Source: Siphonodentalium dalli (Eukaryota > Mollusca > Scaphopoda > Gadilida > Siphonodentaliidae). From it: a stretch of DNA of 64,000 nt. The stretch's first letter is position 1. Every line of letters starts with the position of its first letter. Made by a program: the position numbers and the translations under genes. The DNA is taken from assembly GCA_032622095.1 (NCBI GenBank), contig CP136069.1, forward strand, positions 81,056,958 to 81,120,957, read 5' to 3'. The notes below the pieces were generated by a model that did not search any database, was not told the DNA's origin, and was given only the letters and a program-made list of their open reading frames with translations. Shown piece after piece: positions 1 through 8,832 of the stretch.

Positions 1-24
1 TCAAAATCCTTGGTTTTCCACCCC

Positions 25-240
25 TTAGTTTTCGGTGCCTGAGCACACGAATACTATGAATATCGGATAAGATGCATTGAAGACAATGACAAACATGTCG
101 CGGTCCAATTTCTTATGAGAAAGAGGTCAGTTAATGATTCCCATTGTGTTATGAAGTGTGCCAATTTGAGGCAGATAAAATACATAGCCGAACACTATCG
201 AATCTACCATCTAAGAACAAGCTTTGCAAGTTACTAACAA
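25..240. repeat. 216-bp direct repeat, copy 1
   Basis: This segment recurs at 1105-1320 in the same orientation, offset exactly 1080 bases, with only scattered substitutions from the shared TTAGTTTTC start to the shared TTACTAACAA end. The flanks differ. I see no open frame or family signature. It is either a small local duplication or two copies of an unrecognised dispersed repeat. Confidence 0.85.
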
Positions 241-1104
241 TGGGTCGATTAAAATGAGACTTGTTGCTCTTTGAATGAGATTGCTGTACATCTGAGGCCA
301 AGAATATTTTGTCCGCCTTCCACAACGCCCCCTATAAACATCATAGTGAAAGTGGATAATCTTCGTTGGTCTACGGCAAGTTCTGATTGTTTGTTTATAT
401 ACAAAGTTTCTGTAACGTTTTTGGATTTTATTTAGACAACACAGGTTACGAATTTGACAATAACATACTACTTACGCAAGGGGGGGGGGTAATAAAAAAT
501 TAGCAAGAAGGTATGCCAGGGTGGGTGGGTGGCCCGAGGGCCAAAAAACTCGTGTTTTACAACCTCATGCTAATTTTTTACTTAAGACCTTTTGTGGTCT
601 TATTTGACATTTGTAACAGTTTAAAACATATTATAAAAATTTATAACAGCAAAAACACAATATTTATGTTACTGGTACCTCATAAGGGCCTTAGTGGAGA
701 TGATATTAAGCTATGGCATGTTGCATATGGGATGGTCGGGTGAAAAAATTCCTTCCGGATACCCTTCGGAAAGAAGCATCGAGAAATGTAAAATTTAAAT
801 AAATAAACTTGTCTTGATTTAACTAAAGCCTAGATCATTGTGTGCATGGAAAAAGAGCGAGCATCTACCTCAAACATTAATGTGAATATCAATGGCTAAA
901 ATATAACTGTCATCACACTGTTCATCGGTGCATCAAGCCAATCGGAGAATTATTTGCATGTCTGTCAACTCATATGATCTGTTTCTCTCACAACACCTAA
1001 AATATTCAAGTCTGGCATAGAGACTGTTTGTCATTTATTATAACAGACGTTGCTCTAGTAGACTAACAAAAGTGTTAAGGCATAATGCTAGATAATGGGC
1101 TGGC
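241..1104. other. Noncoding spacer with a G-tract/TIR-like patch
   Basis: No supported gene. A G-run at about 480-489 is followed by A/T-rich sequence and then GGTATGCCAGGGTGGGTGGG at about 511-530. This layout (G-run, A-rich stretch, GTATG, GGGTGGGTGGG) closely resembles the right terminus of the 1.75-kb transposon at 17959-19711 read in reverse complement. It may be one end of a related element, but no matching far end or TSD was found. The 76-codon frame at 513-743 has no recognisable features and is not called. Confidence 0.35.
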
Positions 1105-1320
1105 TTAGTTTTCAGTGCCTGATCGCACTAATACTATGAATATCGGATAAGATGCATTGAAGACAATGACAAACATGTAGCGGTCCAATTTCTTATGAGA
1201 AAGAGGTCAGTTAATGATTCCCATTGTGTTATGAAGTGTGCCAATTTGAGGCAGATAAACTACATAGCTGAACACTATCGAATCTACCATATACGAACAA
1301 ACTTTACGAGTTACTAACAA
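1105..1320. repeat. 216-bp direct repeat, copy 2
   Basis: Second copy of the repeat at 25-240. The internal sequence is nearly unchanged (one or two differences per 60 bases), so the duplication is fairly recent or the sequence is a young dispersed repeat. Confidence 0.85.
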
Positions 1321-2116
1321 AGTCCGGTTGCCTTGACTTGAGAAACTTAGCTCTAGATCTGAAGTTGGCGTTCAACCACAGACATCAAAATATATAGTCA
1401 GAATGCAGTTTATAATTGCTAGTGAAATTTCACGCTCTATTGCCACTATTGTTGATTGTTAGTATTAGTATTAGTATTGTTATAAGACATAATCCTCGAA
1501 CAAGTATACTGATTGAATATAATTTACCTGAATATGAAAAATGATGATACACAGGGACTGGCGATGGATAATAGTGATCGACTACCGCCATATCAATATT
1601 TATCATATGACTCAATCATTATTTACGTTGGAAAGTGTGTCATAAATCAATTTCATATGAACTACTAGTTCATATCACCTTCCGATAATTTGATTGGTTT
1701 GTTGACAAAAAGTGTGTTTTGATTGGCTGAATGACAGCCGGAGCCGAGCCGTATCTCTAACTAAATGCAGGTTACATTCGTGCGCGTCAATCAACGCGAT
1801 GCCGAAATTCTCGCAATTATAATCTTGAAATATATAGTTTTGGACATTGTTATACGATAAATAGAATATGTAATTCGTATTTATCTAATAAACATACGAT
1901 ATAATGTCACAAACTGAGAACAGAATAGCGCACTATATCTTCGCGTGCATATTATTTCTGCTAGTTCACCAGGTGTAATTGGGCTTCCGGTGCAATGAAG
2001 TGACGTCACATTAACCTTTTGCTGCCGATGTCATATAGCTATTTAGTGTTTTGTGTGCGTTTTGGACATCATAATCAATTTATAGGTGCCATATGATAAA
2101 TAAAATATGTAATTCG
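1321..2116. other. Noncoding spacer
   Basis: No gene recognised. A short phrase ending in AATATGTAATTCGT occurs twice (about 1864-1880 and 2102-2118), the second time directly abutting the palindrome at 2117. The rest is AT-rich single-copy-looking sequence. Confidence 0.5.
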
Positions 2117-2235
2117 TGTTTCTCTCATATGATATTTATGAAACTCGTCACGAATTTTCAGTTTTCTCTCGCCGGAGGCTCGAGAAAACTGAAAATTCTT
2201 AGACTCGTTTCATAAATATCATATGAGAGAAACAC
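2117..2235. repeat. 119-bp imperfect palindrome (hairpin repeat)
   Basis: The left arm starts GTGTTTCTCTCATATGATAT. The right arm ends with its reverse complement, ATATCATATGAGAGAAACAC. Arms of about 55 bases, with a few mismatches, meet at a short GC-rich centre near 2171-2180. The DNA or a transcript could fold into a long hairpin. This is typical of a snap-back MITE; no TSD was resolved. Confidence 0.8.
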
Positions 2236-2338
2236 TCATTTCATATCCTCTATGTATGTATTTTCCTCTTCATATTCTTCTTCTGTCGTCTTTTTCTTTT
2301 GTGTATGTATATGTATATGTATATAGCTATATATATAT

Positions 2339-2926
2339 ATATATATTTGGAAAGTGTGGAGGGCGCTGGCACAGGTCGGTTATCCGATTTCTTATGTAAT
2401 TATTTCTATGGAACTAGCTAAATTTTGTTAGGTTGTGTCGGAAATTGACATAAAATATTGTGTTGAGCACAAACAAAGGATAATGATGTTGAAATTGCTA
2501 AAAAGCTAATTGAACTGCGTGTTAATCAAGGTCTGAGTCTAGATCGAACGAGCATATCTCTCAAACTGGGATTTTTCTTGTAGGCAATAATAACCCGTTT
2601 GTCGAGAGGCTCGGTCAATTTAGTGTTTAATAATGCAAAGTTTTTTCTGAAAATGTTTGCGATTTCAACATTTCTACGATTGTAGATCAGAGGAAAGCAC
2701 AAGAAATTTCGAGAAACACCTTTGTAGTCAATGTTAAGTCCGAACGGAAGATATGTTTTAAGTACGCCCATCCAATGATTTTCGCGTTCTAGGCGTATTG
2801 AATCGGTTTGGTCTTCGTCGGCTAGAATTGGTGTCTGTTCTATTGGCTGAAAGCTGAAATGGGATTTAATGTCATGATTAGATGAGTTGAAATGATCGGA
2901 AATTTGCATGTCGAGTTTTTTGCGAA
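2339..2926 (-). repeat. PLE 1 pLTR, downstream (3') copy
   Basis: Holds the 3' UTR and the last ~130 codons of the RT/GIY-YIG frame. It matches 6813-7400 with a constant offset of 4474. The match breaks after TTTTTTGCGAA in both copies. Its outer edge is a (TA)n tract. Confidence 0.9.
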
Positions 2927-4888
2927 CACTGGAAAGATGATTAGACATTCTAACTTTGAGAGAGGTTTTTGTTTGTCCAACATATTGTATACGGCATCTT
3001 TTGCATGTGATTAAGTAAATTACATTTTTAGAATCACAATTAAGTTCGCTATGCATTTGATACGATATGCGTGTTTGTTCGCTGGTGAAAGTGTTACTAG
3101 TATTGATATATCCTATTGTATTGATGTAACATCGTTTTTTGTGACAAAATGAGGCTGAACCATTACCCAACACCGGTCGATTGTGCCGTATCCTTGTTGG
3201 CTCAGTCGATGTTGGGTCATGGCGTAACGATTCCAATTCTCTGAGAGTTTCGGACTTTACTTGGCGCAGTAATCTACTAGAGTAGCCGCGCGGTCGTAAA
3301 GCCTGGAACAGCACTGAACAAGCTTGATTTAGGTCGCTTCTGTTCGTGCAGTTCCGGTGGTATCGAATGATTTGAGATTTAATCAATCCATTGAACAGTT
3401 TTGGCGGATGGAAAGATTTACGATGAAGAAGCTGGTGAGAGTCCGTTGGTTTCGTAAAAAGTTTTGTATCTAAAATGTTGCATGATGTAAATTGTGGGCC
3501 CTTAAATATTGTTAAATCAAGGAAATCAATGCTGGTTTGCGATATTGATTCTTTGAGTTTGATTGATTCGTCATGACTGTTCAAGATGTCCAAGAACACC
3601 CTAAACTCATCCAGACCATGAGTCCAAATGATAAATATGTCGTCCAAGAATCTGTAATAGGCTAATGGTTGTTTATCAGATTTGGCTAAGGCGCCTTTCT
3701 CCCACTCTGCAACAAAAATTGAGGCAAAATTAGGACTAAACTTCTTGCCCATACTGCAGCCGGAGACCTGTAAATAATATCGTCCATTAAATTCAAAGTC
3801 ATTCCCTTTAAGAGAAAGTTCTAATAATTGAAGTAGTTCATCTCCAGGTCTATGAGGATCATGGTGGAAATCAAATGCATTCTTAATTGACTTTAATCCG
3901 GCATCGATTCCAATATTTGTATACATAGATTCCACGTCGAGACTAATTAGGTAAGCAGAAGATGGAACTTCAATTTTCGACAATTTAATGAGGAAGTCAT
4001 CCGTGTCTTTTAGATAGCTCGGATGGCGGGTAGCAATTGGTTTCAAATAGAAATCAATAAACTCCGAAATGTGGTACGACTCCGAAGCCACGTCGCTGAT
4101 GATGGGGCGACCGGGTGGTGTGTATGGATTAGTCCAACAGCTCAAAGGTTTGTGTATTTTAGGTAGCAAATAAAATGTCCTATTATTGGATTCAGGTTTT
4201 GCAATTAGATACTGAACATGTTTTTTCTTTAAAACGTCCTGGTCCAGCAAGCTTTTGAGAATGAGATTGAATTTTAAAACATTGGATTTCCAAATTGGCT
4301 CATCCAATGGTTTGTAATATTTAGTGTTGCTTAATTGGCGCGTCGCTTCTAGAATGTAATTTTCTTTAGACATGATGACGAGCGAGCTGCCTTTGTCACA
4401 AGGTTTGATTACAATGTTTTTATTGCTGCGAAGAGTTTTTAGTGCAATTCTTTCAACTTTAGTGAGGTTATCCTCGTTGTGAAATTTTGGTAAATTTGTG
4501 ATGTCGGTTTTGACTAAGCCAGAGACCTCGGGAATGGAGTGGTCAATCTGGCGATCAGAGGGGGTCCATATCGAAGGTTCTTTAAATTGATCTTTTAAAC
4601 CTGTCGAATTGCGAAAGAAATCAGCCATAGCTGTTACTTCCCTAAATTGCATGCTTGCTGGACCGCCGTTCATTTCCATGGCATACATAGAGTCTGGTAA
4701 AACCAATGTTCCATCCTCCGTCTCAACAACATGTGGTGTTTCTTTGAGATCGGGTGGGGTAGGAACAAAGGTTAGACCATACCTAAGTATTGATTTCTCA
4801 CCAGCGCTCAGGGAAAGGTCGGGTACAAGATTGACTATCTCGGTGCCGAGACCGACTCTTTCCGCATGGCTGATGCCCTTCTGAGGAA
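2526..4888 (-). CDS. PLE ORF3: reverse transcriptase with C-terminal GIY-YIG endonuclease
   Basis: RT and endonuclease of a Penelope-like element. Numbering residues from a TTG codon at 4706, the RT motifs are LPKIHKP (181-187), GRPIISDVAS (199-208), SLDVESMYTNI (255-265), SGCSMGKKFSPNFASIF (315-331) and the catalytic FLDD box in YYRFLDDIFIIW (350-361). A linker with paired cysteines (near 521-526) leads to a GIY-YIG domain: IYLIT (563-567), QYVGQT (574-579) and the catalytic Arg in KVRMSNH (584-590). The frame is open for 61 further codons upstream, including a conserved-looking LSLSAGEKSILRYGLTFVPT stretch, but contains no ATG there. The first in-frame ATG lies downstream of that motif. The frame starts at the UAA that ends ORF2, just after a U_UUA_AAC heptamer, so translation by -1 frameshift is likely. 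Full product about 787 residues. Confidence 0.93.
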
Positions 4889-5407
4889 TTAGTTTAAATG
4901 ACCTTTAAAGATGTTGGTCCAGCCTTGGTAGATTTTCGCCGCCGTCTGTGATGTCCAGTGGATGTTGTCATTCTCCACGTGAAAGTCGCGGGGGGGTATT
5001 GCCTGTATGACCTTGAGGTTCTGTGTCTGACGAGCTTGGCTGTTAATGGCACGCAGAACATCCTGGTCCCTAGAATCTAAACTGAATGAGATATTTATTT
5101 CCTGAAAATGAAGTGTCGCATTAGGAAAAACTTTTCGGAAATTACTAACCATGTTAGTTACCCTGCTTTTAGCTGTGGTGCCTGCTGTTTTGCCTTTGTC
5201 GTTGTCTGCCTTCCAGTCCTCTCGGTTGTTGATGCCAATGTTGATGATGACGTGTCGAGGTGTCTTTTCTGGCTTCGATTTCAGTTTGTGGGCCATGTTG
5301 CAGAAATGACCTAAATTGCCACCTGGGTAAGAAGCAATACAAACATTTTTGGGAGGATCGACATCGATCCGGGACACATTAGAAGAGCCTAAAATAACAA
5401 CAGGGTT
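4889..5407 (-). CDS. PLE ORF2: SGNH-type esterase/hydrolase domain
   Basis: A frame of about 170 codons with all SGNH-hydrolase blocks in order: block I VVILGSSN (nucleophile Ser), the glycine block PGGNLGHF, the Asn block NIGINNRED and the C-terminal D-x-x-H as DNIHW. SGNH domains occur in ORF1-type proteins of some CR1/L2 and RTE-like LINEs, where an RNA or membrane-associated role is suspected; in a PLE I know of no standard assignment. The frame has no ATG before block I: it opens after a stop, then reads ACA GAT AAA AAA AAC CCT GTT. The first Met falls after the catalytic Ser. It lies in the -1 frame relative to ORF1 at an A8 tract, so it is probably translated as an extension of ORF1. 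It ends in TAA directly after the second slippery site. Confidence 0.85.
   Translation of the reverse strand, partial: NPVVILGSSNVSRIDVDPPKNVCIASYPGGNLGHFCNMAHKLKSKPEKTPRHVIINIGINNREDWKADNDKGKTAGTTAKSRVTNMVSNFRKVFPNATLHFQEINISFSLDSRDQDVLRAINSQARQTQNLKVIQAIPPRDFHVENDNIHWTSQTAAKIYQGWTNIFKGHLN
4892..4898 (-). promoter_or_regulatory. Predicted -1 ribosomal frameshift site, U_UUA_AAC (ORF2/ORF3)
   Basis: The last codons of ORF2 read CAT TTA AAC TAA. The heptamer T TTA AAC is the canonical, very efficient slippery sequence. A -1 slip moves ribosomes onto CTA ATT CCT CAG, the start of the open ORF3 frame, which has no ATG before its conserved N-terminal motif. About 40 nt downstream, TCTCG and CGAGA could form a stem. 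Function is inferred from sequence; no pseudoknot was modelled. Confidence 0.7.
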
Positions 5408-6342
5408 TTTTTTATCTGTTTAGGGAAGGACCAATCCTTCTTAGGGCCAGGTTGACGAAATTTATAAAATTTGGATACCTTAGGTGATGTTGATAATACC
5501 TCGGCATACGATGGTGATGATGTTGAAATCGCTGGCGATGTCATCGAAGCAATGGAACCAACAGGCGAAGGAGGGCTGGAAGAGATGTGCTTTGGTGGTG
5601 TTGTTTTCTTGGCTGGTGAATTTTGAAGTGATGTATTTGGTGGAGTGGATATGCGTGACGTCCGTGGTTTTGGTGCAGGTCTCTGTGGCTGTGGTGTGGC
5701 TTTGACGCGTTTTGGTGTGGATCTCACAGACGACGACGTTGTCTGATCCCTGGCTGGACTATCCTGAAATTGAAGCTGGCGAGCGATTAGTGGGGGAGGG
5801 GAGGGTGACCGACCACGTTTGTTTGTATGAGTTTGGACGCCAACTCGTGTACCTATCGAGGACTGAAGATTACCACAGATGCTCAAGAACTTTGATTTTG
5901 TCTCATTAGTTAATTTGGTGCCAAAATTCTTCAGTCCCCATTTTAATGCCGTGTCACGTGCTCGGTCGAAGTCAAGGGTTTTAGAAGAAAGAGCCGAAAG
6001 AACCTTGACTTCAATTTCTGATTCCGTTTTCCGATAATAATTGACCAAAGTTTTCATGGAGTTTAAACCCCACTCAAAAGCGTCCGCTTTAAGCGAATTG
6101 AAGACATCCTCACAGGGGAGCACTGGTCGGAATGTCTTCTTTCGCCCTGACTCAACGATGGCCGAAAAGCCTTTCGGAAGGACCTTCTTCTCCAAACGGT
6201 CCTGTAAAAAATTAATATGGTGCCAAAGTTGTAGAATTTTGTATAGCAACTTTACTAGATTTGAATGGTCTAAATAAGCCTGGTCTTTTTGCCGCTCTGG
6301 GCGGTTAGTTTTTCCACGTTTAGGTTGTTTTGGTTGAGTCAT
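5389..6342 (-). CDS. PLE ORF1: basic, proline/serine-rich protein
   Basis: 317 codons beginning ATG ACT CAA CCA. The N-terminus is strongly basic (KQPKRGKTNRPERQK). It is followed by a probably helical region at residues ~25-165, with leucine/lysine-rich segments and the phrase KKVLPKGFSAIVESGRKKTF. From ~175 to ~290 it is a low-complexity Ser/Pro/Thr/Arg linker (for example SPSPPP, and repeated STPP/SSPPSP). I recognise no named domain. Position and charge suggest a nucleic-acid-binding ORF1-like protein, which is inference. The ORF1 frame stops just after the A8 tract; the natural continuation is the SGNH frame. Confidence 0.8.
   Translation of the reverse strand: MTQPKQPKRGKTNRPERQKDQAYLDHSNLVKLLYKILQLWHHINFLQDRLEKKVLPKGFSAIVESGRKKTFRPVLPCEDVFNSLKADAFEWGLNSMKTLVNYYRKTESEIEVKVLSALSSKTLDFDRARDTALKWGLKNFGTKLTNETKSKFLSICGNLQSSIGTRVGVQTHTNKRGRSPSPPPLIARQLQFQDSPARDQTTSSSVRSTPKRVKATPQPQRPAPKPRTSRISTPPNTSLQNSPAKKTTPPKHISSSPPSPVGSIASMTSPAISTSSPSYAEVLSTSPKVSKFYKFRQPGPKKDWSFPKQIKKTLLLF
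5406..5413 (-). promoter_or_regulatory. Predicted -1 frameshift site, A-rich slippery tract (ORF1/ORF2)
   Basis: Eight A residues on the coding strand contain A_AAA_AAA in phase with ORF1 (ATA AAA AAA ACC). A -1 slip gives AAA AAA AAC CCT, which runs straight into the SGNH block I. Without the slip, ORF1 ends seven codons later at TAG. Transcriptional slippage at the homopolymer or a one-base sequencing error are alternatives. Confidence 0.55.
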
Positions 6343-6812
6343 TTTTATCCAGGACTTGAATTTTGGCTGTGAATAAAGGTAATGATTAGTAACATATAAT
6401 ACACAATGAACGGAACGCGAAGATATAAAATAAAAAAGTACTTAGGAGCGCACTGTCAAGTTGCCTCAACGTTTCGGTAGAATTACCTTCTTCATGAAGC
6501 AAGCTAGGTTCGAATGTTTAGGTTTTTCCGAGGATCTTATATACCCGTGTGAGATAAGCTCACATTGTGCTTCAGGGTTTCGAGAGACGTGTCAACAGCT
6601 ATGTTCGCGTGTAAAGCACACAGTGAAACAATGCTTACAAAATGTTTGGCGCCGACACGAGGCTCATGTTTCCTCAAGATCGCGCGTTCTTAATGGGTTG
6701 TGTAATGGCTACCGGAAGCCCCTAATCCAAATCCTAGTGACAGCGCGCAATTAGACAGTAATACATATGTGTTAAGTAAATAGAAACAAATCATATCCCT
6801 GGCACAGGCGTA
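6343..6812 (-). promoter_or_regulatory. PLE 1 leader / promoter region
   Basis: About 470 bases between the upstream partial copy and the ORF1 start, with no ORF. It holds the hammerhead-like motif at 6460-6503. By PLE convention the promoter lies in or next to the pLTR, but I see no clear TATA box or initiator. Confidence 0.45.
6460..6503 (-). ncRNA. Hammerhead-like motif in PLE 1 leader
   Basis: On the minus strand ATGAAGA is followed by a small hairpin (GGTA, loop ATTC, TACC), then GAAAC, then a second hairpin (GTTG, loop AGG, CAAC). This mimics the CUGANGA / helix II / GAAA / helix III order of hammerhead ribozymes, which PLE pLTRs are known to carry. The first C of the core is an A and one base next to helix II is unpaired, so self-cleavage is doubtful. 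Confidence 0.35.
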
Positions 6813-7400
6813 ATATATATTTGGAAAGTGTGGAGGGCGCTGGCACAGGTCGGTTATCCGATTTCTTATGTAATTATTTCTATGGAACTAGCTAAATTTT
6901 GTTAGGTTGTGTCGGAAATTGACATAAAATATTGTGTTGAGCACAAACAAAGGATAATGATGTTGAAATTGCTAAAAAGCTAATTGAACTGCGTGTTAAT
7001 CAAGGTCTGAGTCTAGATCGAACGAGCATATCTCTCAAACTGGGATTTTTCTTGTAGGCAATAATAACCCGTTTGTCGAGAGGCTCGGTCAATTTAGTGT
7101 TTAATAATGCAAAGTTTTTTCTGAAAATGTTTGCGATTTCAACATTTCTACGATTGTAGATCAGAGGAAAGCACAAGAAATTTCGAGAAACACCTTTGTA
7201 GTCAATGTTAAGTCCGAACGGAAGATATGTTTTAAGTACGCCCATCCAATGATTTTCGCGTTCTAGGCGTATTGAATCGGTTTGGTCTTCGTCGGCTAGA
7301 ATTGGTGTCTGTTCTATTGGCTGAAAGCTGAAATGGGATTTAATGTCATGATTAGATGAGTTGAAATGATCGGAAATTTGCATGTCGAGTTTTTTGCGAA
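6813..7400 (-). repeat. PLE 1 pLTR, upstream partial copy
   Basis: A 5'-truncated copy of the element's 3' portion (the last ~130 codons of ORF3 and the 3' UTR) placed immediately upstream of the full copy. No difference from 2339-2926 was seen by eye. It is truncated inside the GIY-YIG coding region, at the codons for RKKLDMQ. Confidence 0.9.
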
Positions 7401-7444
7401 TCTTCATATTTATTAATTATCAGCAGACCTATACGGCTAAGAAG

Positions 7445-7727
<283 letters not shown>

Positions 7728-7756
7728 AATTATCAGCAGACCTATACGGCTAAGAA

Positions 7757-7757
7757 G

Positions 7758-7814
<57 letters not shown>
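7757..7814. repeat. (TA)n microsatellite
   Basis: Uninterrupted TA repeat of about 55 bases directly at the 3' end of the PLE 2 remnant. Confidence 0.9.
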
Positions 7815-7817
<3 letters not shown>

Positions 7818-7840
7818 AATAAATTGAAAGCGTTATTGTA

Positions 7841-7878
7841 TTGTAACAATGCCTTTCACAGCTACTGCTGATCTTCAG
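7841..7878 (-). ncRNA. Hammerhead-like motif 3 (PLE 2 3' UTR)
   Basis: The minus strand reads CTGAAGA (CUGANGA core), a stem CAGC/GCTG with loop AGTA, then GAAAG and a further ATTG/CAAT hairpin. Core and stem order match a hammerhead; a T-T mismatch closes helix II. The position in the 3' UTR matches where PLEs carry such motifs. Confidence 0.4.
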
Positions 7879-8055
7879 TTTATACAATGTATAATATCAT
7901 AATGTATAATGAATATTAACGTCACTTCCGAATTTTGAATTGATTGTGACGTCACTTCCCTGGATATTTATTCCAGTGATGGTTTTAAGTTTTTGTTCTG
8001 AATTTAGTTTCGGACGAAGTTTTTTTTATAAAAATTGTTTCCGTCCGAATTCTTT

Positions 8056-8545
8056 TCAATGGGTCCATTGATAGCATTTGTATAATGGAAACACTGTGAA
8101 TGAGCAACCGCCACGAATTTCAAGATGTTCGCTGAGATCAATTTGTCTCAGCTCTGGTCGTTTGATTTGTTGGCGGCGTATTCTCATGCGATCACACACA
8201 GTGTTGTCCGTCTGTCCCACAAAAAACTCATGGCATCCAGAACATATAATAATATAGATTAAGTTCCGTGATTTGCAGTCCATATCTGCATTGGGTTGAA
8301 CTACTGTCCCATTTTTAAACTTGAGTTGAGTACCAGTAACTATGTTTTTGCATGTACCGCATCTGGAATCTCTACACGTCCGAATTATGTATGTTGTTTT
8401 GTTGCTGGCATCGAAACGGGCTCTCGTCAGTATTTTCTTCAAATTTGGTGGTTGTCGCTTACTTTGAAGTATATTATCCTCGCTGACGAGATTTTTCATT
8501 TTAGGACTGTTGTGTAGTATTGGTAACAGTGTGTTTTGCGGATTG
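8056..8545 (-). pseudogene. PLE 2 GIY-YIG endonuclease, truncated
   Basis: The C-terminal end of a PLE protein: an upstream RPPNLKKILTRA motif typical of the RT-to-endonuclease linker, cysteines in CRDSRCGTCKN (zinc-binding-like), then LIYIIICSGCHEFFVGQT and the Arg-rich DRMRIRRQQI of the GIY-YIG fold. About 147 codons follow the first ATG at 8499, and the homologous frame continues ~15 codons further upstream. The RT is absent, so it cannot act on its own. Confidence 0.85.
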
Positions 8546-8751
8546 AGTTACATTAGGGTGGGGTGGGTTGTGAGTTATATGATCAGTCCAGCCGATAAAT
8601 GTAGCTTGTCGTATGATTTGTATTATAAAGTCGATTAAAATTGACGAAAAATCCCTCCACTGGATCTTGCTCTATAGAGTCCTCTATACACGAGTATTGT
8701 GACGTAAACCAGTATTATCCCTACCGATTGTACAAGCTGCATGTTTGCCAA

Positions 8752-8832
8752 TTCCATTGTCTGTATAAAAGTGTATGTGTTATATATCATCTGTGTATTA
8801 AAATTTGACAAATAAATTTGTTAATCTATTAA
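8752..8832. repeat. Dispersed repeat tail, copy 1
   Basis: About 80 bases (CCATTG, CTGTATAAA, TATGTGTTATAT, AAATTTGACAAATA) recur in the same order at 49046-49126 with ~80% visible similarity. They probably share the 3' end of an unrecognised retroelement. Confidence 0.55.

Larger units (their letters stand above)
2339..7400 (-). mobile_element. Penelope-like retroelement (PLE 1) with partial tandem copy
   Basis: A nearly full-length PLE in minus orientation. Transcription order is a partial copy of the 3' portion (7400-6813), leader (6812-6343), ORF1, ORF2 (SGNH), ORF3 (RT plus C-terminal GIY-YIG), and a 3' UTR ending in TA repeats near 2339. The 588-bp segments 2339-2926 and 6813-7400 look identical by eye. 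The partial-tandem (pLTR) arrangement is characteristic of Penelope-like elements. Identity of the two copies and three uninterrupted ORFs argue for a recent insertion. ORF2 and ORF3 lack an ATG before their conserved motifs and sit in the -1 frame after slippery heptamers, suggesting a frameshifted polyprotein of about 1270 residues. The SGNH domain is unusual relative to the standard PLE description. Confidence 0.9.
7815..8550 (-). mobile_element. 5'-truncated Penelope-like element (PLE 2)
   Basis: The 3' part of a PLE from a different family than PLE 1, in the same orientation. It contains the GIY-YIG coding end (8056 to ~8545), a ~240-base 3' UTR with a hammerhead-like motif, and a terminal TA tract. 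Homology to PLE stops at an in-frame TAA near 8545, marking the 5' truncation. Confidence 0.8.

Noticed and set aside
4609-5909. Plus-strand frames across the PLE ORFs
   Set aside because: Antisense shadows of ORF1-ORF3.
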